Source of the DNA: Clostridiales bacterium UBA1728 | GTDB lineage: Bacteria > Bacillota > Clostridia > Oscillospirales > Oscillospiraceae | Length of the DNA: 31,437 nucleotides | Assembly: GCA_002315975.1 (NCBI GenBank) | Contig: DCIK01000023.1 | Span: forward strand, 1-31,437 | Direction of reading: 5' to 3' | In this document: one piece after another, positions 21,756 to 28,115 of the stretch | Layout of the letters: each line of letters opens with the position of its first letter | Numbering within the stretch: the stretch's first letter is position 1 | Program-made: the position numbers and the translations under genes | Notes under the pieces: generated by a model | What the model saw: the letters and a program-made list of their open reading frames with translations, nothing else | Told to the model about the DNA's origin: nothing | Databases searched by the model: none

Positions 21756-23471
21756 TTGAGCAGTCCGCCGCAGGCTTGGGCATTGCCGCTCATCGGCAAG
21801 GAGGACACCATAGACAACGAGAAAAAGAAAAAACACTCCCGCAGGGGACTTTCGCCGGCGGCCATTGCGGCTGTGATCCTCGCGGCGTTGCTGCTGGGCT
21901 CGGCGCTGGGCGCTGTGCTCTATCTCAACAACGCCATGCGGAGCATGAACACCGTCTACCCCGGTGTCAGCGTCAACGGGGTGGAGCTGAGCAACCTGAC
22001 CCATGAGGAAGCGGAAAAGGTGCTCACCGAGCTGGAGGAGGGTGCCTACAGGGGCTACAGCGTCAGCGTGAAGCTGCCCATGAACACCACCCTCAGCGTC
22101 AGCGTGGAGGATGTGAACCTGCAGCTCCACATCGAGGACGCGCTGAACGCTGCCTGGGACTATGGCCGCAGCGGGAGCTGGTTCCAGCGGCTGACGGCCT
22201 ATGTGCGCCACCGCTATTTTGCCGCCACCGCCGAGCTCTCTGCGCCCACCAGCCGCAGTCTGGACGAGGCCGCGCTGAAGAGTCTGGTGGGCGACACCGT
22301 TACCGCCCTGAACGATAAGCTGGTCAGGAGCAGCTATCGCATCGGCAAATACAGCATCAACATTCTCAAGGGCGCTTTCGCCATGAATGTGGACGAGGGG
22401 AAAATCATCGAGGTGCTCCGCGCCGCCATTCTGGATGCCGACCCCACCCCCATCGTCTACGAGCAGGAGCTGAAAACCGACGAGGGCGTGGATCTGGAAA
22501 GGCTCCATGCGGAGCTCTGCCACGAGAGCGTCTCCTCGGTCTACGACCCCGCCACCGGGCAGGGTACGCCCTCGGAGCAGGGGTTGGACTTCGATCTGGA
22601 GGAAGCGAAAAAGCTCTGGGCAGCGGCGGCATACGGCGAGACCGTGGCCATTCCGCTGATTACCAGCGAGCCGGAAATGAGCCAGGATGAGCTCAACGCC
22701 CTGCTCTTCCGGGATGTGCTGGGCGAGAAGAGCACCTCTCTTGCCGGCAGCACCCAGAACCGCATCAACAACGTGACCAAGGCCTGCGAAAAGCTCTCCG
22801 CCGTCACCCTCCAGCCCGGCGAGACCTTCAGCTACAACGACTGTCTGGGGCAGCGGAACGCGGAAAACGGCTGGTGGACAGCCGGTGCCTATGTGGACGG
22901 ACAGGTGGTGGAGGAGTACGGCGGCGGCATCTGTCAGGTCAGCAGTACGCTCTTTGTGGCCTGTCTTTTGAGCGATGTGAAGATCAACACCCGCTCCTGC
23001 CACTATTTCCCCGTGAGCTATCTCCCCGCCGGCTATGATGCCACCGTCAGCTGGGGCGGGCCGGAATATAAATTCACCAACGACCGGGAGTATCCCATCC
23101 GCATCCACGCCTTTGTGGAAAACGGCAGCGTTACCGTGCAGCTCATCGGCACCGATTTAGAGCACAACACTGTGGAGCTCTGCTCCTCCGATATCGAGGA
23201 GCTGGAGGCCGAGGACAAGACCATGGTGGACAATGCCGGCAATGTGGTCACCGTGGGCTACCGGGTTACCATCTGGTGCAAGGTCTACGATGCGGACGGC
23301 AAGCTCATCAAGGGTGGCAACGGCGATTATCACAAGTACTATTCCGTTTATAATTACCACACCGAGGACATCGAGGCAAAGCTGGCCAAAAAGAGCGAGG
23401 ACGTCCCGGAGATTTCCGATACCCCCATCTTCCCCGAGGAGGACGGCGGGGGAGAGGAGATCTGGTGGTAA
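21756..23471 (+). CDS. VanW family protein with YoaR-like region
   Basis: A membrane-anchored extracytoplasmic protein: basic N terminus, one membrane helix (about 34-56), a YoaR-like peptidoglycan-binding-type region (about 65-310), then a VanW domain with its hallmark EEYGGGICQVSSTL (about 385-398). VanW is linked to some vancomycin-resistance clusters but these multi-domain forms are common chromosomal genes in Clostridia; their role is unknown. The coordinates use a TTG at 21756, which gives 571 residues, but its ribosome site is poor. AAGGAGG (21798-21804) instead points to codon 21810, which is ATA (then DNEKKKKHS). That would give a 553-residue protein with a standard signal anchor. 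The final residues are Glu/Asp/Gly-rich, ending EEIWW. Confidence 0.88.
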   Translation: MSSPPQAWALPLIGKEDTIDNEKKKKHSRRGLSPAAIAAVILAALLLGSALGAVLYLNNAMRSMNTVYPGVSVNGVELSNLTHEEAEKVLTELEEGAYRGYSVSVKLPMNTTLSVSVEDVNLQLHIEDALNAAWDYGRSGSWFQRLTAYVRHRYFAATAELSAPTSRSLDEAALKSLVGDTVTALNDKLVRSSYRIGKYSINILKGAFAMNVDEGKIIEVLRAAILDADPTPIVYEQELKTDEGVDLERLHAELCHESVSSVYDPATGQGTPSEQGLDFDLEEAKKLWAAAAYGETVAIPLITSEPEMSQDELNALLFRDVLGEKSTSLAGSTQNRINNVTKACEKLSAVTLQPGETFSYNDCLGQRNAENGWWTAGAYVDGQVVEEYGGGICQVSSTLFVACLLSDVKINTRSCHYFPVSYLPAGYDATVSWGGPEYKFTNDREYPIRIHAFVENGSVTVQLIGTDLEHNTVELCSSDIEELEAEDKTMVDNAGNVVTVGYRVTIWCKVYDADGKLIKGGNGDYHKYYSVYNYHTEDIEAKLAKKSEDVPEISDTPIFPEEDGGGEEIWW

Positions 23472-23487
23472 GGCACTGGCGTGTCAT

Positions 23488-23614
23488 GGCTCCCTCAGAT
23501 GAGGGAGCTGTCGCGAAGCGACTGAGGGAGGGAGCGTCCACAAAACAGCTCAAAAGCTTTTCTCTCCCTCAGCCCCAGTGTACGCACTGGGGCAGCTCCC
23601 TCACAGAGGGAGCC
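23488..23614. repeat. Family B inverted-repeat element, full copy
   Basis: A 127-base element starting 16 bases after the VanW stop: ends GGCTCCCTCAGATGAGGGAG and CTCCCTCACAGAGGGAGCC. Its left inner hairpin is GTCGC-GAA-GCGAC (23510-23522); its right inner hairpin is GCCCCAGTG-TACG-CACTGGGGC (23572-23593). Both differ in sequence from those of the 20072 copy but remain fully paired. Confidence 0.85.
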
Positions 23615-23702
23615 AAGAGAGATTCTTACCCCGTTTCACAGCCACAACAGGAATATGAATCATGTAAGCACAACAACCATTCACATACAAGGAGACAAAG
23701 GC

Positions 23703-25664
23703 ATGGAAAAGAAGACCTTCTATATCACCACACCGATTTATTACCCCTCGGACAAGCTGCACATCGGCCACACCTACTGCACCGTGGCCAGCGATGCCAT
23801 TGCCCGCTATAAGCGGCTGCAGGGCTACGATGTGATGTTCCTCACCGGCACCGATGAGCACGGCCAGAAGATCGAGGAAAAGGCCAAGGCCGCGGGCAAG
23901 ACTCCCCAGCAGTTCGTGGACGACATTGTCATCGCTCCCGGCGGCATCAAGGATTTGTGGAAGCTCATGAACATCTCCAACGACCGCTTTATCCGCACCA
24001 CCGACGACTACCATGTGGCCGCCATCCAGCGCATCTTCCGCAAGATGTACGACAAGGGCGACATCTACAAGGGCAAGTACGCCGGTATGTACTGCACCCC
24101 CTGCGAGAGCTTCTGGACCGAGAGCCAGCTGGTGGACGGCAAGTGCCCCGACTGCGGCCGCGAGGTGAAGTACGCCGAGGAAGAGGCCTACTTCTTCAAG
24201 CTCTCCAACTACGCCGAGCCCGTGCGCAAGCTCCTGACCGAGACCGATTTTCTGGAGCCCGCCAGCCGCGTCAACGAGATGATCCACAACTTCATCGACT
24301 GCGAGGGCGGTCTGCAGGACCTGTGCGTCAGCCGCACCAGCTTCAAGTGGGGCGTGCCCGTGGACTTTGACGAGGGTCATGTGGTCTATGTCTGGGTGGA
24401 TGCCCTCTCCAACTACATCACCGCGCTGGGCTACATGAATGACCGCTACGATGAGTTCGATAAGTACTGGCCCGCCGATGTCCATGTGGTGGGCAAGGAG
24501 ATCGTCCGCTTCCACTCCATCATCTGGCCTGCCATGCTCATGAGCATGGAGCTGCCCCTGCCCAAAAAGGTCTTCGGCCACGGCTGGCTGGTCATTGACG
24601 GCGGCAAGATTTCCAAGAGCAAGGAGAACAAGTCCGTCAACATCATCGACCCCTATATTCTGGCTCAGCGCTACGGCGTGGATGCGCTGCGCTTCTTCCT
24701 GCTGCGCACCTTCCCCTTCGGCTCCGACGGCGACTTCTCCAACAAGCTGCTCATCTCCTGCATCAATACCGATCTGGCCAACGATCTGGGCAATCTCCTG
24801 AGCCGCACCACCGCCATGGTGGGCAAGTATTTCGGCGGTCAGCTCCCCGCAGAGCAGGCCGAGGGCCCCGAGGATGCCGAGCTTATGGAGATGGCTAAGG
24901 GCCTCCGGAACCGCTACGAGGCCGCCATGGAGAAGTTCCAGCTCCAGAACGGTCTGGCCGAGGTCTTTAAGCTCATCGCCCGCGCCAACAAGTATATCGA
25001 CGAGACCGCCCCCTGGGTACTGGCCAAGAGCGAGGAGCAGAAGCCCCGTCTGGCCCGCGTGCTCTACAACCTGCTGGAGACTCTCCGCATCTGCGGCACC
25101 CTGCTGCAGCCCTTCATGCCCGAGAGCATGGACAGGCTCTTCGCCCAGATCGGCGCCGATGCCGCCATCACCACCTGGGACAGCGCCGCCCAGTGGGGTC
25201 TGGAGCCCGCCACCGCGCTGGTGAACAAGGGCGAGAACCTCTTCCCCCGCATCGACATGGACAAGGAGCTGGAGGAGCTGGAGAAGCTCTCCGCCCCGGA
25301 GAAGGACCCCATTGAGCCCTTCAAGGAGAGCGTGGTCTTTGACGACTTCGCCAAGTGCGACTTCCGCGCCGTGAAGGTGCTCAAATGCGAGAATGTGAAG
25401 AAGAGCGAAAAGCTCCTGCGCTTCACCCTCGACGACGGCTCCGGCACCGAGCGCCAGATTCTCTCCGGCATCGCCAAGTACTACAAGCCTGAGGAGCTGG
25501 TGGGCAAGACCCTCTGTGCCATCGTCAACCTGCCCCCTCGCAAGATGATGGGTCTGGAGAGCAACGGTATGCTCATCTCCGCCGTCCACACCGAAAAGGG
25601 CGAGGAGAAGCTGAACCTCCTCATGCTGGACGATGCCATCCCCGCCGGCGCGGTGATGTGCTGA
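23703..25664 (+). CDS. metG: Methionyl-tRNA synthetase
   Basis: A 653-residue MetRS, which charges tRNA-Met with methionine in the cytoplasm. The class I signatures are HIGH (20-23) and KISKS (302-306, a variant of KMSKS). A four-cysteine zinc knuckle is seen at CTPC (131-134) and CPDC (148-151). The C-terminal 95 residues (FDDFAKCDFRAVKVLKCENV onward) are the dimerising tRNA-binding domain found in long MetG forms. The start at 23703 has AAGGAG upstream; an in-frame ATG at 23655 adds 16 unconserved residues. No T-box leader was found. A strong terminator follows. Confidence 0.97.
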   Translation: MEKKTFYITTPIYYPSDKLHIGHTYCTVASDAIARYKRLQGYDVMFLTGTDEHGQKIEEKAKAAGKTPQQFVDDIVIAPGGIKDLWKLMNISNDRFIRTTDDYHVAAIQRIFRKMYDKGDIYKGKYAGMYCTPCESFWTESQLVDGKCPDCGREVKYAEEEAYFFKLSNYAEPVRKLLTETDFLEPASRVNEMIHNFIDCEGGLQDLCVSRTSFKWGVPVDFDEGHVVYVWVDALSNYITALGYMNDRYDEFDKYWPADVHVVGKEIVRFHSIIWPAMLMSMELPLPKKVFGHGWLVIDGGKISKSKENKSVNIIDPYILAQRYGVDALRFFLLRTFPFGSDGDFSNKLLISCINTDLANDLGNLLSRTTAMVGKYFGGQLPAEQAEGPEDAELMEMAKGLRNRYEAAMEKFQLQNGLAEVFKLIARANKYIDETAPWVLAKSEEQKPRLARVLYNLLETLRICGTLLQPFMPESMDRLFAQIGADAAITTWDSAAQWGLEPATALVNKGENLFPRIDMDKELEELEKLSAPEKDPIEPFKESVVFDDFAKCDFRAVKVLKCENVKKSEKLLRFTLDDGSGTERQILSGIAKYYKPEELVGKTLCAIVNLPPRKMMGLESNGMLISAVHTEKGEEKLNLLMLDDAIPAGAVMC

Positions 25665-25683
25665 TAGCGCATGAAATACGATT

Positions 25684-25716
25684 GGGCACGGCCAAAAGGC
25701 CGTGCCCGTTTTCTTT
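25684..25716 (+). terminator. Terminator of metG
   Basis: GGGCACGGCC and GGCCGTGCCC form a ten-pair stem on an AAAA loop, followed by GTTTTCTTT. It is 19 bases past the stop. Confidence 0.9.
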
Positions 25717-25763
25717 GGCTTCCCCTTTGGGGAAGCTGTCGAGCGCAGCGAGACTGAAGAGGT
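25717..25763. repeat. Family B-related half-element
   Basis: GGCTTCCCCTTTGGGGAAGC, a short hairpin GTCGAGCGCAGCGAGAC with two mismatches, and ACTGAAGAGGT. It matches the right part of the 12457-12553 element. Confidence 0.75.
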
Positions 25764-25796
25764 CTCCCGGTGCAGCTTCTTCAGACCCTAAGGGCT

Positions 25797-25830
25797 GTCA
25801 TTGCGAGGAGCGCAGCGACGCGGCAATCCG
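25797..25830. repeat. Family C 34-bp repeat, copy 1
   Basis: GTCATTGCGAGGAGCGCAGC then GACGCGGCAATCCG. The second copy at 31295-31328 differs at a single base. ATTGC/GCAAT and GCG..CGC allow a stem. Confidence 0.8.
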
Positions 25831-25850
25831 TTTTCTCTGGTTCGGCAAAC

Positions 25851-25869
25851 CGTGACCTGACAGGTCACG
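25851..25869. repeat. Perfect palindrome CGTGACCTG-A-CAGGTCACG
   Basis: Nine-base arms around one A. The same sequence, lacking the final base, is at 31327-31344. In both places it lies between a family C unit and the CCCCCCAT end of a family D element. Confidence 0.75.
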
Positions 25870-25880
25870 CCGGGGTTCAG

Positions 25881-26246
25881 CCCCCCATTCTTTCTTTTCT
25901 TGGTCTTGCCCAAGAAAAGAAAGAATGCGCCGCTGGCGGTGGAAGAAAGAAAAGAAAACGCGCGGCGGCAGAACGCCGCCGGTGGAAAATCTAAGCTGCT
26001 ACGGCCTTGCTTTCCTCAATACTCAAGACGCTCCGGGATGGCTTTCCGCTTCCGCTTCGCTGCCGCTGCGGACTACTGAGCACCAGCGGCTGAGCGGAAG
26101 GGGTTCGTATGCGTCTCGATCACTGAGGAAGCAAGGCCGCAGAGCCTCATGTCCACCTCCGGCGGCGTTTTGCCGCCGAAAGCGCCTTTCTCTTCTACAC
26201 CGGGCGCGGCGCATCTTCTCTTTCCCGGGAAAGAGAAGATGGGGGG
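25881..26246. repeat. Family D large inverted-repeat element, full copy
   Basis: A 366-base element filling most of the 680-base gap between metG and pncB, in which no gene was found. Its ends are CCCCCCATTCTTTCTTTTC and GAAAGAGAAGATGGGGGG. Each half carries, in mirrored order, a self-palindrome next to the end (CTTTTCTTGG../AAGAAAAG and TCTCTTTCCCGGGAAAGAGA), a CGGCGGC/GCCGCCG hairpin, GGCCTTGCTTTCCTCA (mirrored as TGAGGAAGCAAGGCC), AAGACGC (mirrored as GCGTCT) and a GCGGAAG/CTTCCGC stretch near the centre. The whole RNA could fold into one branched stem. Open frames through it have no start signals. Confidence 0.85.
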
Positions 26247-26256
26247 CGCATTCCCC

Positions 26257-26279
26257 ACGGCCGGGAAGCCGTGCCCTAC
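26257..26279. repeat. Family A palindromic repeat, copy 4
   Basis: A shortened, diverged copy, ACGGCCGGGAAGCCGTGCCC then TAC, directly after the family D element. Confidence 0.65.
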
Positions 26280-26306
26280 GGAGTTTTTTGCAGGAAAAGA
26301 AAGGCT

Positions 26307-26334
26307 GAAAAAAGCACGGCCTTTCGGCCGTGCT
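26307..26334 (-). terminator. Terminator of pncB
   Basis: On the minus strand AGCACGGCC-GAAA-GGCCGTGCT is followed by TTTTT. It lies 11 bases past the pncB stop. Confidence 0.9.
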
Positions 26335-26345
26335 GATAAGTATGC

Positions 26346-27797
26346 TTATTCCTTGCCCTTGTTCCGCAGCAGGTGATCCCGCAGCTCCCAGAGCTCTTGG
26401 GACAGGTCCACATAGTATTTGTGGGGCTCGTCGAAGCGCTTGACCTCGTCCCAGAGGGTATCCAGCTCGGCGGCGCAGTGGGCGCGGATCTCCTCCAGCG
26501 TGGGCAGCTCGTAGACCAGCTCACCCTTGAGGAAGATGGGCAGCTGCAGCGGTTTCACGCTGTAGTTTTCCATGGTCTTCCGCTTCCAGGTGAACTCCGG
26601 GTCGAAGAGCTCGAAGGGCTGGGTGAAGTCGGGCTCCTCGTCGTGGAGGAAGATGCAGTCGGCGGCAGCCATGCCGTGCTCATCATAGAAGCGGTAGGTC
26701 TTCTTGAAGCCGGGAATGGTGATCTTGGCCACATTTTCACTGATCTTGATGCGGGGGTGAATCACGCCCTGCTCGTCCTCCACGGCCATGAGCTTGTACA
26801 CGCCGCCGAAGACCGGCTCGGAGGAGGCGGTGATCATCCGCTCGCCCACGCCGAAGCTGTCTACGCAGCCACCCTGCCGCAGCAGCTCCCGGATGGCGTA
26901 CTCGTCCAGGGAGTTGGAGCAGGTGATGGTGCACTTCTCCCAGCCGGCAGCGTCCAGCAGCTTACGGCACTGCTTGGTCAGGTAGGCCAGATCGCCGCTG
27001 TCCAGACGGATGCCGCACTTCTCGATGCCCAGAGGCTTCAGCACTTCGTTAAAGGCTTTGATGGCGTTGGGTACGCCGGAGTTCAGCACGTCGTAGGTAT
27101 CCACCAGCAGCACGGCGTTGGTGGGGTAGCACTCGCAGTAGGCCTTGAAGGCGGAAAGCTCGTCGGGGAACATCTGCACCCAGCTGTGGGCCATGGTGCC
27201 CAGCGCCTTTACGCCGTAGAGCTCGTCGGTGATGGTGCAGGCGGTGCCGCTGCAGCCGGCAATATAGGCGGCGCGGGCGCCCAGAATGGCGGCATCGGCA
27301 CCCTGAGCGCGGCGGGAGCCGAACTCCATCACGGCGCGGCCCTGGGCGGCGCGGACCACCCGGCTGGCCTTGGTGGCAATGAGACTCTGGTGGTTCAGCG
27401 TCAGCAGCAGGAAGGTCTCGATGAGCTGGGCCTGTATGGCGGGAGCACGGACGGTCAGCAGCGGCTCCCGGGGGAACACGGGTGTGCCCTCGGGGACGGC
27501 GTAGATGTCGCCGGTGAAGCGGAAGTTCCGCAGGTAGTCCAGAAAGCCCTCGTCAAACATATTCCGGGAGCGGAGATAGGCAATATTCTCATCGCTGAAG
27601 TGCAGGTTCCGAATGTACTCGATGGCCTGCTCCAGACCGGCCACGATGGCAAAGCCGCCCCCGTCGGGTACCGAGCGGAAAAACACATCGAAGTAGACGA
27701 TCTGCTCGCCCATGTCCTTTTTGAAATAGCCGTTACCCATGGTCAGCTCGTAGAAGTCGCAGAGCATGGTCATATTTTCTTCCCTGTGCAGGTTCAT
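26346..27797 (-). CDS. pncB: Nicotinate phosphoribosyltransferase
   Basis: A 483-residue enzyme that joins nicotinate to phosphoribosyl pyrophosphate, the entry step of NAD salvage (Preiss-Handler pathway). Typical landmarks are the N-terminal TMLCDFYELTMGNGYF (10-25), FGSRRAQG (159-166), the conserved histidine H204 in GTMAHSWVQMF, VDTYDVLNSGVPNAI and RLDSGDL. The length and the C-terminal extension fit the longer, Firmicutes-type PncB. The start at 27797 has GGGAGG eight bases upstream; an in-frame ATG 11 codons earlier has no ribosome site and lies almost on the promoter. The gene is divergent from the ygiQ-like gene. Confidence 0.95.
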   Translation of the reverse strand: MNLHREENMTMLCDFYELTMGNGYFKKDMGEQIVYFDVFFRSVPDGGGFAIVAGLEQAIEYIRNLHFSDENIAYLRSRNMFDEGFLDYLRNFRFTGDIYAVPEGTPVFPREPLLTVRAPAIQAQLIETFLLLTLNHQSLIATKASRVVRAAQGRAVMEFGSRRAQGADAAILGARAAYIAGCSGTACTITDELYGVKALGTMAHSWVQMFPDELSAFKAYCECYPTNAVLLVDTYDVLNSGVPNAIKAFNEVLKPLGIEKCGIRLDSGDLAYLTKQCRKLLDAAGWEKCTITCSNSLDEYAIRELLRQGGCVDSFGVGERMITASSEPVFGGVYKLMAVEDEQGVIHPRIKISENVAKITIPGFKKTYRFYDEHGMAAADCIFLHDEEPDFTQPFELFDPEFTWKRKTMENYSVKPLQLPIFLKGELVYELPTLEEIRAHCAAELDTLWDEVKRFDEPHKYYVDLSQELWELRDHLLRNKGKE

Positions 27798-27830
27798 GAA
27801 ACAGCCTCCCTTGATGATTTTGTTTTCCAT

Positions 27831-27859
27831 AGTGTAGCGTATTGCAAAGGGTTTTGCAA
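27831..27859 (-). promoter_or_regulatory. Promoter of pncB
   Basis: On the minus strand TTGCAA (27854-27859), 17 bases and TACACT (27831-27836). A second TTGCAA lies at 27842-27847, 12 bases away; being self-complementary, the pair could be an operator. Confidence 0.6.
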
Positions 27860-27865
27860 GGGGAT

Positions 27866-27894
27866 TTGACAGGAAAGAGAAAAGCTAATATAAT
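27866..27894 (+). promoter_or_regulatory. Consensus promoter of the ygiQ-like gene
   Basis: TTGACA (27866-27871), exactly 17 bases and TATAAT (27889-27894): a perfect vegetative promoter. It is back to back with the pncB promoter, six bases between the two -35 boxes. The 5' leader would be about 215 bases. Confidence 0.88.
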
Positions 27895-27946
27895 TAATAT
27901 TACCGCAAGAGCACGAATTCAGTGACAGCCGTCTGAAAAAGACAAT

Positions 27947-27972
27947 GTAGGGCACGGCCTCCCGGCCGCGCC
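27947..27972. repeat. Family A palindromic repeat, copy 5
   Basis: GTAGGGCACGGCCTCCCGG then CCGCGCC, inverted relative to copy 6 (28022-28047). The two pair over 25 of 26 bases with a 49-base loop, forming a very stable hairpin in the leader of the ygiQ-like mRNA. Confidence 0.85.
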
Positions 27973-28021
27973 GCAAAAAAGCATGATGTACCGCTGCCGT
28001 TAATGTGCTTTATACCGAAAC

Positions 28022-28047
28022 GGCACGGCCGGGAGGCCGTGCCCTAC
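28022..28047. repeat. Family A palindromic repeat, copy 6
   Basis: GGCACGGCCGGGAGGCCGTG then CCCTAC, partner of copy 5. The rest of the 318-base pncB-ygiQ gap holds the two promoters and the ribosome site, with no gene seen. Confidence 0.85.
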
Positions 28048-28115
28048 GCCGAGAGGGCGCAATGTGCGGCATAGCCGGGAGACCGTACAAAACCTGCGTT
28101 AAGGAGCACACTGCC

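Noticed and set aside
21756..23471. The VanW gene as part of a vancomycin-resistance cluster
   Set aside because: No vanA/H/X/Y/R/S-type gene is near; neighbours are hemW and metG. The VanW domain alone does not indicate resistance.
23615..23702. A T-box leader for metG
   Set aside because: The leader is too short and no GGGTGG-type T-box sequence or specifier structure is present.
23601..25589. A 662-codon open frame antisense to metG, and similar long antisense frames at 3405-5228 and 683-2437
   Set aside because: They mirror well-recognised genes, have His/Gly/Val/Ala-rich compositions typical of shadow frames in GC-rich DNA, and lack ribosome sites and family motifs.
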